Shown here piece by piece: positions 7,709 to 16,932 of a stretch of DNA of 64,000 nt. The position numbers and the translations under genes are program-made. Position 1 is the stretch's first letter; each line of letters starts with the position of its first letter. The notes under the pieces were generated by a model. That model was not told the origin of the DNA and searched no databases. It was given only the letters and a program-made list of their open reading frames with translations. This stretch comes from Sinomonas cyclohexanicum (GTDB taxonomy: Bacteria > Actinomycetota > Actinomycetes > Actinomycetales > Micrococcaceae): NCBI RefSeq assembly GCF_020886775.1, contig NZ_AP024525.1, forward strand, positions 124,001 to 188,000, written 5' to 3'.

Positions 7709-8343
7709 GCCGCCGTTGCCTCTCCGGGCGCGAGGGCGGGGTTCGGGAGCTGCAGGATCGCGCTCTCCTTGGTCGGCTCGGTGGCGGCCTTGTTCCACGG
7801 CATCGCCGAGATGGCCTTGCCCATGGCGCACGTATTCGTGGCCGCTGAGACGGCGAGCCCGCCGCCGATGGCACCGGCAAGCATCCGGATCTTGGGGGAG
7901 ACGAACCGGCCGCCTGCCAGGCCCAGCACCACGAGCGAGCCGGCCGCCAGGCGGACCTGACGCTCCAGATCCCACCGGCTCTTGCCTCGGACCACGTCGC
8001 CGCCGGCGGCGGCGAAGCCGGGGGCCCCTCCGGTCAGGACGTACGCGGCGTTGATGCCCGCCGTGGCGAGCCGTTGGCGGGCCTGCTCTGCACGCACCCC
8101 GGAATGGCAGACGAGGACGACGCGGCTTCCGAGCCGGGCGGCGAGCTCCTCGGTGTGCTCCGAGAGCAGCGGGAGGGGGACGTTGTAGGAGCCGCGGATG
8201 TGCATGGATTCGAACTCGGCGGCCGACCGGACGTCGATCACCATGAGATCTTCATGCTTCTGGAACCACTCTCGCAGCGTGGCGGGTTCCAGGGAGGTCA
8301 CGGTCGGGGACGAGTTCTCGGCCGAGGCCTTATCGGAGGTCAT
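7705..8343 (-). CDS. Rhodanese with C-terminal DUF2892 membrane domain (YgaP-like)
   Basis: 212 residues. Residues about 20-125 are a rhodanese domain with active-site loop CHSGVR; residues about 130-190 carry two hydrophobic segments of the DUF2892 type (RLAAGSLVVLGLAGG and MLAGAIGGGLAVSAATN), as in the membrane rhodanese YgaP. It would pass sulfane sulfur at the inner face of the membrane. It is the first gene of a sulfide-response operon with TauE and probably the dioxygenase. GAGAGGA lies before the ATG. Two CsoR/CstR-type palindromes lie 28-65 bases upstream of the start. Confidence 0.88.
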   Translation of the reverse strand: MTSDKASAENSSPTVTSLEPATLREWFQKHEDLMVIDVRSAAEFESMHIRGSYNVPLPLLSEHTEELAARLGSRVVLVCHSGVRAEQARQRLATAGINAAYVLTGGAPGFAAAGGDVVRGKSRWDLERQVRLAAGSLVVLGLAGGRFVSPKIRMLAGAIGGGLAVSAATNTCAMGKAISAMPWNKAATEPTKESAILQLPNPALAPGEATAA

Positions 8344-8370
8344 GGAATCCTCTCGGTGGGTGAACGGTGA

Positions 8371-8406
8371 ATACCCTACCGAGTATTGCAGATACCCCTA
8401 GGGGTA
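8371..8406. promoter_or_regulatory. Tandem CsoR/CstR-type operators before the rhodanese-TauE operon
   Basis: The perfect palindrome TACCCCTAGGGGTA lies at 8393-8406, and a weaker half-matching site ATACCCTACCGAGTAT at 8371-8386. Their centres are 21 bases apart, two helical turns, so two repressor tetramers could sit on the same face. The site shares the ATACCCC core with the palindrome at 6907. The 121-base gap between the MMPL and rhodanese genes holds nothing else clear. Confidence 0.75.
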
Positions 8407-8464
8407 CTCCAATCGCCGCTGTCACCGCGAGGTCCGACGGCCCAGCTGCCTGCGGCTGGTGGAG

Positions 8465-10708
8465 TCAGTCTGGGGCAAGACTCGGAGTTCGCGCAGTCCC
8501 GGCCGGCGCCGTCGACTTCTCCGGTTCGTTCTGGGGTGGGGTCCGGTCCTCACTGCGTCCGAGTCGCGATGGCCACCAGAGCCGGCGCCCGAGGTCGTAC
8601 GCCGCCGCCGGGACGAGCAGCGACCGGACGACGACGGTGTCCAGCAGGACGCCGAACGCGACGATGAACGCGATCTGGACGAGGAACAGGATCGGGATCA
8701 CGGCCAGGGCTGCGAACGTCGCGGCGAGGACCACACCTGCGGAGGTGATGACCCCGCCGGTGAGGGCGAGGCCGCGGAGGATCCCGGGGCGGGTTCCGTG
8801 GGCGAGGGACTCCTCCCGCACGCGGGTCATGAGGAAGATGTTGTAGTCGACCCCGAGCGCGACGAGGAACACGAAACCGAACAGGGGCACGGCCGCGTCC
8901 GCGCCCGGGAACCCGAGGACGTGGTTGAACACGAGCGCGGACACCCCGAGGGCGGCCGCGTAGGAGAGGACCACGGAGCCGATGAGGATCAGCGGTGCGA
9001 CGAGCGAGCGCAGAAGCAGGATCAGCACGACCAAGATCACCCCGAGCACGAGGGGGATGATCCTGCGCAGGTCGGCTTGAGCGGTGACGTTGGTGTCCAG
9101 GGCGATCGCGGTGACTCCGCCGACGAGGGCTTGGGGGTCGACGGCGCGTAGCCTCTCGCGGAGGTCCGTCACCGTGCGCTCGGCCTCGGCGGAGTCGGGC
9201 TGGTGGTTCAGGACTGCGTTGATGAGCACCCGACCGTCGCGCACAGCAGGCGCGCTCGCCGGGGCGCCCGGCGCGCCTGCCGCGCCGCTGTAGACCGTCG
9301 CGGAGCCCACGCCGGGTGTCGCCTGGACCTCCGCGAGCACGGCGTCGGCCCGGTCCTGCGCCGCAATCACCACGACGGGACTCCCGGAGCCCGCGTCGAA
9401 ATGCCGTGCGAGCGCCTCCTGGCCGGCCACGGAGTCCGTGGCCGTGAGCACGAGCTGCGTCTGCTCGACCCCGTTGGCCTTGAGCTGCGGCAGGCCGGCC
9501 GCGCACGCCGCAAGGAGCACGAGCGCCGCGACCCACGTCGTGCGGGGCCGGTGGGCGATGAGCGTGCCGACGCGCCGCCACAGGCCGCGGACGCCCTCGA
9601 GTCCGGGCGCACCGCCAGCGGCGTCAGGAGCCCAGATGCTCGGTGCGGTATGCCGCGCAGGCGAGTGGCCGGCGTCGTGCGTGGGCCGCAGCGGCCAGAA
9701 CGCCGCACGGCCGAACAGAACGAGCAGCGCCGGGAGGAACGTCAACGCGGACAGCAGGGAGAACCCGATGCCCACCGCCGCGATCGGCCCGAGGCTCCGG
9801 TTGGAGTTCAGATCCGAGAACAGGAGGCACAGGAGGGCGAGGATCACCGTGGCGCCCGAGGCGAGGATCGGCTCGAACGCCGCCCGCCACGCGCGCCGCA
9901 TCGCGGCCCAGCGGGACTCGACCTCGTGCAGCGCCTCGCGGAACCGGGCCACGAGGAGGAGGGCGTAGTCAGTCGCCGCGCCTATCACGAGGATGGAGAG
10001 GATGCCCTGGCTCTGCCCGTTCAGCGTGATCCAGCCGGCCCGGGCGAGCCAGTAGATCGCGAGGACGGCCCCGCACAGGGCCGCGACCGCGGAGAACAGG
10101 ACGACGAAGGGCAGCACCACGGAGCGGTACACGAGTGCGAGGATGATGAACACCGCCCCGACCGCCACGAGCAGCAGGATCCCGTCGATCCCGCCGAATG
10201 CCGAGACGAGGTCCGCGGTCAGCCCGGCCGGCCCGGTGACGTACGCGCGCAGGCCGTCCGGCAGCCCGCTGGCAGCGGATCGCAGGTCGGCGGCGACGGC
10301 GCGCAGCCGGCCGCTGTCCGCGATCGGGACCACGAACTCGGCCGCCCGCCCGTCCGCGGCGGGGATCGGCCCCACGACGCTCGACTTGGCGCTGGCGGCG
10401 GTTGGGGCAACGCCCTCCACCGAGCCGAGCCTTGCCGCGAGGGGGGCTAGCGCAGCCAGGTCGGTCGGGGAGAGCGCGCCGTCCTTCTCCACGACGACGA
10501 TCGCGGGAATCGCGTTCGATGCCGTGAACTTCTCCTGCCAGGCACGCACCTCCGTGGATTCTGCGCTCGCAGGGAGGAAGGTGGCCTGGTCATTGCTCGA
10601 CACGGAGGAGAGCTGGCCGAAGGTCGGCCCGCCGACCCCGGCCAGGGCGAGCCAGACGATCACGAGGAGCAGCGGGACTGCCCAGCGGAGACCACGGCGC
10701 AGAGCCAT
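8465..10708 (-). CDS. MMPL-family RND transporter
   Basis: 747 residues. N-terminal helix followed by a periplasmic-type loop (residues about 35-165), a bundle of hydrophobic helices (about 180-350), a second loop after a helix at about 390, and a second bundle (about 560-720). This two-fold repeat is the MmpL/RND design that exports lipids or small hydrophobic compounds using proton motive force. Motifs include GAATDYALLLVARFREAL and LGVDYNIFLMTRVREE, with the intramembrane Asp-Tyr pairs expected of proton relay. The ATG at 10708 has AGAGGA upstream and overlaps the SDR stop (ATGA). It is the last gene of the TspO-SDR-MMPL operon. Confidence 0.9.
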   Translation of the reverse strand: MALRRGLRWAVPLLLVIVWLALAGVGGPTFGQLSSVSSNDQATFLPASAESTEVRAWQEKFTASNAIPAIVVVEKDGALSPTDLAALAPLAARLGSVEGVAPTAASAKSSVVGPIPAADGRAAEFVVPIADSGRLRAVAADLRSAASGLPDGLRAYVTGPAGLTADLVSAFGGIDGILLLVAVGAVFIILALVYRSVVLPFVVLFSAVAALCGAVLAIYWLARAGWITLNGQSQGILSILVIGAATDYALLLVARFREALHEVESRWAAMRRAWRAAFEPILASGATVILALLCLLFSDLNSNRSLGPIAAVGIGFSLLSALTFLPALLVLFGRAAFWPLRPTHDAGHSPARHTAPSIWAPDAAGGAPGLEGVRGLWRRVGTLIAHRPRTTWVAALVLLAACAAGLPQLKANGVEQTQLVLTATDSVAGQEALARHFDAGSGSPVVVIAAQDRADAVLAEVQATPGVGSATVYSGAAGAPGAPASAPAVRDGRVLINAVLNHQPDSAEAERTVTDLRERLRAVDPQALVGGVTAIALDTNVTAQADLRRIIPLVLGVILVVLILLLRSLVAPLILIGSVVLSYAAALGVSALVFNHVLGFPGADAAVPLFGFVFLVALGVDYNIFLMTRVREESLAHGTRPGILRGLALTGGVITSAGVVLAATFAALAVIPILFLVQIAFIVAFGVLLDTVVVRSLLVPAAAYDLGRRLWWPSRLGRSEDRTPPQNEPEKSTAPAGTARTPSLAPD

Positions 10709-12231
10709 CAAGGAAGTCCTCTCTGTGGGGTGTCGGATGGTGCCGGGGCGGAGGCGGCCGTGATCCTAGCCGCAGCCTCCGCCGCGGCGGTGATCCGTGA
10801 GGCCATACCACGGAAGATCACCCCATGGAAGGGGAGGACGGAGAGCCAGTACAGGCGACCGGCCAATCCGTGCGGGACGAACACGGCCCGCTGCGAGTAC
10901 GAGCTCCCGCGTTCCGTGGGCTCCACGTTCATCTCAAGCCACGCGCGGCCCGGGACGCGCATCTCCGCGCGAAGGCGGAGGAGTCGTCCCCTCTCAAGGG
11001 CCTCGACTCGCCACCAGTCGAGGGCCTCTCCGAGTTGCAGTCGCCGCGGATGCCGGCGTCCACGCCTCAGGCCGACCCCGCCCGCAAGCTTGTCGATCCA
11101 TCCGCGCACTGCCCACGCGAGGGGGAACGAGTACCACCCGTTTTCCCCGCCGATGCCCTCGACCACGTCCCAGAGCCGCTCGGGAGGCGCCGTCGAGCTC
11201 TCCGTGCGCACGTCGGTGTACACGGTGCCGCCGGACCAGCGGGGGTCGCTCGGGAGGGGGTCGCCCGGAGCGTCCAGCGGAGACGAGCTGGCCCAGGTGG
11301 TCTCGACCTCGCCCCGCGCGATCTTCCCCAGGGCGAGCTCGACGGCGCGCACGTACGTGGTCAGTCCGCCCGGCGGCGGCGCAATGAACTGGTCGATATC
11401 GTGCTCCCGAACCACGCAGTCATTCTGCAGCGACTCGACGAGTGGGACTGCGAGGGAGCGCGGAATGGGCGTGACCAGGTTGACCCACTGGGCGGCCAGC
11501 CACGGTGTGAGCACCGGGAGGGCCAGCACCAAGGGCTTCCGCAGGCCGGCGGCACGCGCGTAGCCCCGCATCATGGCCGCGTAGGTGAGCACGTCAGGGC
11601 CGCCGATGTCGAAGGTGCGATTGACACCGTGCGGAAGGTCGGCGGCCGCTTCGAGGAAGTAGAGTGCGTCCCGGACAGCGATTGGCTGGACCCGGTTGAG
11701 CACCCAGCGCGGCGCCGGCATGAGCGGGAGGACGTCGGTGAGGTGGCGGACCATCTCGAAGCTCGCCGATCCGGACCCGATCACGAGGCCCGCCTGCAGC
11801 ACCGCGGTGGGCACCTCGGACCCCAGGAGGATGCGTCCGACCTCGGAGCGCGAGGCGAGGTGCCGGCTCAGCGCCGTGCCGGGATTGAGTCCGCTCAGGT
11901 AGACGATGCGCTGGACACGCGCCGCGCGCGCCGCCTGCCCGAGGACCTCGGCGCAGGCGCGCTCGCGGGCGGGGAAGTCTTCTCCGGCGTGGGCGCCCAT
12001 GGAGTGCACGAGGTAGTAGACGACCGCGGCGCCCTCGCACAGCGACGCGGGGGCCGCGGCGTCGTCGAGGCTCCCGGTGACCACCTCGACGTCGCGCCCC
12101 CACGGCACGTCGCGGAGCTTGGAGGCGTCCCGGGTCAGGACGCGGACTCGGTTCCCCGTCGCGAGGAGACGGGGCACGAGCCGCCCGCCGATATAGCCGG
12201 TAGCGCCCGTGACCGCGATGAGCCTGCTCAT
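10708..12231 (-). CDS. SDR-family NAD(P)-binding protein with DUF2867 domain
   Basis: 507 residues. Residues 1-300 are an atypical short-chain dehydrogenase/epimerase-like Rossmann domain with VTGATGYIGGRLV at the N-terminus and the NAD(P)-binding pattern of NmrA/complex-I-subunit-like SDRs. Residues about 330-490 match the DUF2867 region found fused to such domains (a START-like fold), with ENGWYSFPLAWAVRGWIDKL and GRAWLEMNVEP. Function is unknown; related proteins are linked to lipid or ubiquinone metabolism. Start and stop overlap TspO upstream and MMPL downstream by ATGA, so the three are coupled. Confidence 0.82.
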   Translation of the reverse strand: MSRLIAVTGATGYIGGRLVPRLLATGNRVRVLTRDASKLRDVPWGRDVEVVTGSLDDAAAPASLCEGAAVVYYLVHSMGAHAGEDFPARERACAEVLGQAARAARVQRIVYLSGLNPGTALSRHLASRSEVGRILLGSEVPTAVLQAGLVIGSGSASFEMVRHLTDVLPLMPAPRWVLNRVQPIAVRDALYFLEAAADLPHGVNRTFDIGGPDVLTYAAMMRGYARAAGLRKPLVLALPVLTPWLAAQWVNLVTPIPRSLAVPLVESLQNDCVVREHDIDQFIAPPPGGLTTYVRAVELALGKIARGEVETTWASSSPLDAPGDPLPSDPRWSGGTVYTDVRTESSTAPPERLWDVVEGIGGENGWYSFPLAWAVRGWIDKLAGGVGLRRGRRHPRRLQLGEALDWWRVEALERGRLLRLRAEMRVPGRAWLEMNVEPTERGSSYSQRAVFVPHGLAGRLYWLSVLPFHGVIFRGMASRITAAAEAAARITAASAPAPSDTPQRGLP

Positions 12232-13106
12232 GCGTGCGCCTGCCTTGTCCGGGGTGGCACCGGACGGCGCTGCCCGGAGCGGAGCCGGACTGCCACGCCC
12301 GCACCGAGCACGACGGCGCCCGCCGCCGCCGCGACGACTCCTACCTCGGGCATCGTGAGGGGTCCACCGAGACGCGCCGCGGCGATCCACGCCAGCCCCC
12401 ATGCCATCGCGATAAGGGGTGTCCAGCGTCGCGTCCGCGCGAGGGCGATTCCGATGCCCGCTGCTACGGCGAGCACAACGACGGCGACCACACCGGCGGC
12501 CAGGCCTGCGGGGAGGGCGGGCGACGCGTCACCAGGTCGGATCCCCAGGACGAACGCAATCAGGGCCGCCGCGTTCGCAGCCGTCGCGACGCAGATCCAC
12601 CCCAGGTAGAGGCCGAAGGTGCCGTCCGAGAGGATCCGCTCGGCGAGGGACCCGTGCCGCGTGCCGAGGTGGAGCGCGAAGAGGCGGCACAGAACGGCCA
12701 GCAGCACGAGCATGACGACCATCGTGGCTGGCAGGGCCACAGCTGGATCGGCAATCTGCGCGGCCCACAGCCACGCGGCGTTGAGGAGCATCGAGGCGGC
12801 GGCCCACGGCCTGACCGCACGCTGGCGATGGCTGTGCCGTGCCGCGGGGAACAGCTGCCACACCGCGTAGCCCAAGATGCCCGCGTAGACCGCGCTCCAG
12901 ATCGAGAAGGCGGACCCTGCGGGCGAGACGGGGGTCGCGGTCGCAGAGAGATAGCCCCCCGCGGCGTCCTGGACCGGCGTGCCGCCGAAGGCGCCGCTGC
13001 CCCACGCCGCGAGGGTGAGCGCGACGATGCTCGAGGCGGCCGTCAGGACCGAGGAGGCGAGCCTCGGCGGAGCCTGTCGTGCGGGCCGGATTCTGGGCTG
13101 TTCCAT
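12228..13106 (-). CDS. TspO/MBR-related membrane protein
   Basis: 292 residues, about 7 hydrophobic helices. The pattern SPAGSAFSIWSAVYAGILGYAVWQ and later LNAAWLWAAQ, FGLYLGWICVATAANAAA resembles tryptophan-rich sensory/translocator-like proteins, here in the longer actinobacterial form. TspO proteins bind porphyrins and affect pigment regulation in some bacteria; a link to the divergent carotenoid operon is an inference from position. The ATG at 13106 has GGGGAGA upstream. An in-frame codon at 13190 lies inside the operator region, so I reject it. Its stop overlaps the SDR start. Confidence 0.75.
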   Translation of the reverse strand: MEQPRIRPARQAPPRLASSVLTAASSIVALTLAAWGSGAFGGTPVQDAAGGYLSATATPVSPAGSAFSIWSAVYAGILGYAVWQLFPAARHSHRQRAVRPWAAASMLLNAAWLWAAQIADPAVALPATMVVMLVLLAVLCRLFALHLGTRHGSLAERILSDGTFGLYLGWICVATAANAAALIAFVLGIRPGDASPALPAGLAAGVVAVVVLAVAAGIGIALARTRRWTPLIAMAWGLAWIAAARLGGPLTMPEVGVVAAAAGAVVLGAGVAVRLRSGQRRPVPPRTRQAHA

Positions 13107-13169
13107 CGCTGTCTCCCCTGCGTGAATCTGGTGGGCCTTTACTTCTGAACCAATCTCGCCCATCATATT

Positions 13170-13200
13170 TCTCGATAAGTGAGATATCAAGGTATCGAGA
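13170..13200. promoter_or_regulatory. Putative operator between tspO-like and crtE
   Basis: TCTCGATA and TATCGAGA form an inverted repeat with a 15-base spacer that includes GAGATATC. It sits just before the crtE ribosome binding site (AGGAGG, 13207) in the divergent region. In Corynebacterium glutamicum a MarR-type repressor (CrtR) binds the region before crtE; the MarR gene at 20137 is a candidate ligand-responsive regulator here. That link is inference. Confidence 0.55.
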
Positions 13201-13217
13201 TTTTCCAGGAGGTCCGC

Positions 13218-14306
13218 ATGCGAACCGCAACGACCGCTACGAGAACCGAGCAGGCTCCCGCGCTCCCGAGTCTCCTGTGGGACGACGTGGGGGTTCTGGT
13301 CGACCGCGTCCTGGCCGACTGGGTGTCAGCCTCCCGGTCGGCGGCGTCGACCGGGAGCGTGCGTCAACTCTGGGAACGAGTGGGCACCGGGCTCGAGGGA
13401 GGAAAGCGCGTCCGGCCTCAGCTCGTCTTCCACGCCTACAGCGCGTTCGGGGGGACGGACCCGCAGGCCTGTGCGACCCTCGGCGCGGCGATCGAGCTTC
13501 TCCACGGGGCCCTCGTCGTGCACGACGACGTGATCGACCGGGACTTCGTCCGGCGCGGGCGTCCGAACATCTCGGGGCTCTACAGGGACGATGCTGCATC
13601 CCACGAGCTTCCACCGGAGGAGGCGGGCCACCGGGGCGCTTCCGTGGCCGTCATCGCCGGCGATCTCCTGCTTGCCGGGGCCTTCCGCCTCTGCGACCGG
13701 TCCTCCCTCGACGCAGACGTCCGCGAGCGGCTCTCGGAGGTCATGCACACCGCCGTCGTCGACGCCGCCGCCGGGGAACTCGAGGACGTCCTCATGGCCC
13801 ATGATCCGGGACGGACGCTCGAGGAGGTTCTCGAAATGGAACGCCTCAAGACGGCCGCATACTCCTTCGCGGCTCCCCTGCGTCTCGGCACGATCCTGGC
13901 CGGCGCGCCGGCCGCGCGCGCCGCCGACGTGGCCCGTGTGGGGATGCTCGTCGGAACCGCCTACCAGGTGATCGACGACGTCCTCGGCACCTTTGGCGAC
14001 GAGCACCAGACAGGCAAGCCCGTCACCTCCGACCTCCGCGAACGGAAGCTCACGGTCCTCACCGCCTATGCGCGAACCCATCCCGAGGTCGCCCGGCACC
14101 TCGCCGGGGGAGCCGAGGACGGAAACACCGGCGTCGACCGCGTCCGGTCGGTCCTCCGCGAGGTCGGCGCTGACACGCACGCACTGACCCTCGCGCACAC
14201 ATTGGCCACAGAGGCCCTCGACGAGGCCCGACGCTGCGATCTCCCCCCTGCCCTGCGGTCCGAGCTCACTCGGATCTGCAACCACGTCCTGCACCGGGAG
14301 CACTGA
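13218..14306 (+). CDS. crtE: Geranylgeranyl diphosphate synthase (polyprenyl synthetase)
   Basis: 362 residues. First Asp-rich motif is VHDDVIDRD (residues about 98-106), second is DDVLGTFGDE (about 256); GGKRVRPQL is the substrate-binding basic motif near residue 58. It condenses IPP with allylic diphosphates to GGPP, the carotenoid precursor, in the cytosol. First gene of the C50 carotenoid operon. ATG 13218 has AGGAGG at 13207-13212. Its TGA overlaps the crtB ATG (TGATG), so the genes are coupled. An earlier in-frame codon at 13179 lies inside the operator and has no ribosome binding site. Confidence 0.95.
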   Translation: MRTATTATRTEQAPALPSLLWDDVGVLVDRVLADWVSASRSAASTGSVRQLWERVGTGLEGGKRVRPQLVFHAYSAFGGTDPQACATLGAAIELLHGALVVHDDVIDRDFVRRGRPNISGLYRDDAASHELPPEEAGHRGASVAVIAGDLLLAGAFRLCDRSSLDADVRERLSEVMHTAVVDAAAGELEDVLMAHDPGRTLEEVLEMERLKTAAYSFAAPLRLGTILAGAPAARAADVARVGMLVGTAYQVIDDVLGTFGDEHQTGKPVTSDLRERKLTVLTAYARTHPEVARHLAGGAEDGNTGVDRVRSVLREVGADTHALTLAHTLATEALDEARRCDLPPALRSELTRICNHVLHREH

Positions 14307-15235
14307 TGCATACGCAGGCGCTCACACCCCTCGAGCGCTACTCGGACACCGCCGAGGCGGGCTCGGCCGCCGTCATACGCCGCTACTCCACGTCGTTCGG
14401 GCTTGCATGCCGCCTCTTGGATCGCACGATGCGCCGGGACATCGAGAACGTGTACGCGCTCGTCCGGGTGGCCGACGAGGCCGTGGACGGCGCCGCCGCG
14501 GAGGCCGGACTCACTGCCGCAGCGATTGTGGACCAGCTCGGCCGGCTCGAGGAGGAGACCTTGAGCGCGCTCTCGTTGGGCTACAGCACGAACCCGATGG
14601 TGCACGCCTTCGCGCAGACGGCACGGCGTGCCGGGATCGGCGCGGACCTGGTCGCGCCCTTCTTTGCCTCCATGCGCCGAGACTGCGACCCTCAGGGGCA
14701 CTCAGCAGCCTCCCTCGGGGACTATATCTACGGGTCCGCGGAGGTCGTAGGCCTGATGTGCCTGCGGGTCTTCCTGTCCGGCCTGGCCGTCCTGCCCGCG
14801 GAACGCGCCCGCCTCGAGCACTCGGCCCGACGCCTCGGCGCCGCCTTCCAGAAGATCAACTTCCTGCGCGACCTCGGCCAGGACGGCAACGAGCTTGGTC
14901 GCGCCTACTTCCCCGGGGTCGACCCAGCACGTCTCACCGAGGCGCAGAAATCCATGCTCCTCGCCGATCTCCGGGCCGACCTCGACGCGGCCCTCCCCGG
15001 CCTCCGTGTCCTTCCGGCCCGGCCCCGTCGGGCTGTTGCCCTCGCCTACGGGCTGTTCTCGGAGCTCGCTGACCGGATTGAAGCCTGCCCGGCGGGCGTC
15101 CTCGTGACCAGACGGGTTCGCGTGCCAGCAGCGGTGAAGCTCGGCCTCGCCGCGGCCGTACTCGCCGGAATAGGCCCGGCCTTCGCGCGTGACGGCGACC
15201 GGCCGGCCGCGCAAGCCGAGGGGAGGGCGGCATGA
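14306..15235 (+). CDS. crtB: Phytoene synthase
   Basis: 309 residues of the squalene/phytoene synthase family. The two Asp-rich motifs are DEAVD (near residue 57) and RDLGQDGNELGRAYFP (near residue 190), and YIYGSAEVVG matches the conserved segment before the second motif. It joins two GGPP to phytoene at the membrane surface. It overlaps crtE by one base and crtI by ATGA. The C-terminal 30 residues are Ala-rich with a short hydrophobic stretch (AVKLGLAAAVLAGIGPAF). Confidence 0.95.
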   Translation: MHTQALTPLERYSDTAEAGSAAVIRRYSTSFGLACRLLDRTMRRDIENVYALVRVADEAVDGAAAEAGLTAAAIVDQLGRLEEETLSALSLGYSTNPMVHAFAQTARRAGIGADLVAPFFASMRRDCDPQGHSAASLGDYIYGSAEVVGLMCLRVFLSGLAVLPAERARLEHSARRLGAAFQKINFLRDLGQDGNELGRAYFPGVDPARLTEAQKSMLLADLRADLDAALPGLRVLPARPRRAVALAYGLFSELADRIEACPAGVLVTRRVRVPAAVKLGLAAAVLAGIGPAFARDGDRPAAQAEGRAA

Positions 15236-16932
15236 CGCGGCCTCATGCGAAGATGCGCGCGGCCAGCGCGACCCATCCGCTCCCCGGTCGCCCGCGGCAG
15301 CCGCTCGCCGTGACGGTGATCGGCGGAGGCATCTCCGGCCTCGCGACGGCTGGCCTGCTTGCGCGAGACGGCCACGCCGTCCAGCTCCTCGAGCAGAGCG
15401 GCACGCTCGGAGGACGAGCGGGCCGCTGGGAGTCAGGTGGCTTCCACTTCGACACCGGTCCTTCGTGGTATCTCATGCCCGAGGTGATCGACCACTGGTT
15501 CCGCCTCATGGGCTCCAGCGCAGCAGACGAGCTGAGGCTCACGCGCCTTGACCCCGGATACCGGGTCTTCTTCGAGGGCCATGACCAGCCCGTGGACGTC
15601 CCCGCCGGTCGCGCGGGCGCCGTCGGGCTCTTCGAGTCGCTCAGCCCGGGGACCGGTGAGGCGCTCGCCCGTTATCTCGATGACGCCCAGGACGCCTACG
15701 TCGTGGCACTCGAGCGGTTCCTCTACGACGACTTCTCCTCCCTGCGCGGCCTCGCCCACCGGGACGTGCTCCGCCGCGGGCCGCGCCTCGCCGCGATGCT
15801 CGGGCAGTCGTTGCACGGGCGCATTGCGCGCCGGTTCCCCGACCGGCGGGAGCAGCAGATCCTCGGGTACCCCGCCGTCTTCCTCGGCACCACGCCGTAC
15901 CGGGCACCGGCCCTCTACCAGCTCATGAGCCATCTCGACCTCTCCCAGGGCGTCCTCTATCCCGAGGGCGGCTTCGCCGCGCTCGTGGACGCCATGGTGC
16001 GGCTCGCGGTGGCCGCGGGCGTCCAGATCCGCACGGGTGCCCGCGTCACTCGCATCGTCACAGGACCCGCGCCGGGCGGGCCCCGGGTCGAGGGCGTGGT
16101 CTGGACCGACGACGACGGCCGCGAGCACCGCAAGGGCGCCTCGATCGTCGTGGGCGCTGCGGACCTGCACCACCTCGAGACGGAGATCCTCCCCGAGGAC
16201 CTCAGAACGCACCCCGAACATGTGTGGGACCGCCGCGACCCAGGGCCAGGGGCCGTCCTCGCCTGCCTCGGCGTGCGGGGTCCCCTGCCGCAGCTGGCCC
16301 ACCACAGCCTCTTCTTCACCGGCGACTGGCGCGACACGTTCCAGCGCATCGACCGTGGCGCCGCCCCGGCCGAGGCCACCTCGGTCTACGTCTCCCGCAC
16401 GAGCGCGACCGACCCCGGGGTGGCTCCCCCGGGCTGCGAGAGCCTCTTTGTCCTCGTCCCCTCTGCGGCGGCGCCGGAGTGGGGGCGCGGGGGAGTCGAC
16501 GGCGCCGGTGCCCCCGGCATCGAGGCCGTCGCCGACGCCGCCGTGCGCCAGATTGCGGCCTGGGCGGGCATCCCCGACCTCCCTGAGCGGATCGTGGTCC
16601 GCCGCACGTACGGCCCGGCAGACTTCGCCGAGGGCGTCAACGCGTGGCGCGGCGGGGCCCTCGGGCTCGCCCACACCCTCGCCCAGTCCGCTTTCCTGCG
16701 GCCCGCCAACGTGAGCAGGACCGTGGACGGACTCCTCTATGCGGGGGCCTCCGTGCGGCCAGGCATCGGGGTCCCGATGTGCCTCATCAGCGCCGAGCTC
16801 GTGCTCAAGCGCGTACGCGGAGTGCGTGCCCCGGGGCCGCTCGGGCCCCCCGTCGTGCCTCTCCGCGCGTGCGATGTCTCCGAGGCCGCTCCTCCGGCCC
16901 ACGACCGGGAGGGGGTCCCATGGCCTACCTGA
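15232..16932 (+). CDS. crtI: Phytoene desaturase
   Basis: 566 residues. N-terminal dinucleotide-binding motif VIGGGISGLATAGLL and GGRAGRWESGGFHFDTGP are those of bacterial CrtI; the C-terminal YAGASVRPGIGVPMCLISAEL is the CrtI signature near the FAD site. It converts phytoene to lycopene. It starts at ATG 15232 overlapping the crtB stop. The last 30 residues, which extend past the usual end and overlap the lycopene cyclase subunit gene by 13 bases, look unconserved. Confidence 0.95.
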   Translation: MTRPHAKMRAASATHPLPGRPRQPLAVTVIGGGISGLATAGLLARDGHAVQLLEQSGTLGGRAGRWESGGFHFDTGPSWYLMPEVIDHWFRLMGSSAADELRLTRLDPGYRVFFEGHDQPVDVPAGRAGAVGLFESLSPGTGEALARYLDDAQDAYVVALERFLYDDFSSLRGLAHRDVLRRGPRLAAMLGQSLHGRIARRFPDRREQQILGYPAVFLGTTPYRAPALYQLMSHLDLSQGVLYPEGGFAALVDAMVRLAVAAGVQIRTGARVTRIVTGPAPGGPRVEGVVWTDDDGREHRKGASIVVGAADLHHLETEILPEDLRTHPEHVWDRRDPGPGAVLACLGVRGPLPQLAHHSLFFTGDWRDTFQRIDRGAAPAEATSVYVSRTSATDPGVAPPGCESLFVLVPSAAAPEWGRGGVDGAGAPGIEAVADAAVRQIAAWAGIPDLPERIVVRRTYGPADFAEGVNAWRGGALGLAHTLAQSAFLRPANVSRTVDGLLYAGASVRPGIGVPMCLISAELVLKRVRGVRAPGPLGPPVVPLRACDVSEAAPPAHDREGVPWPT

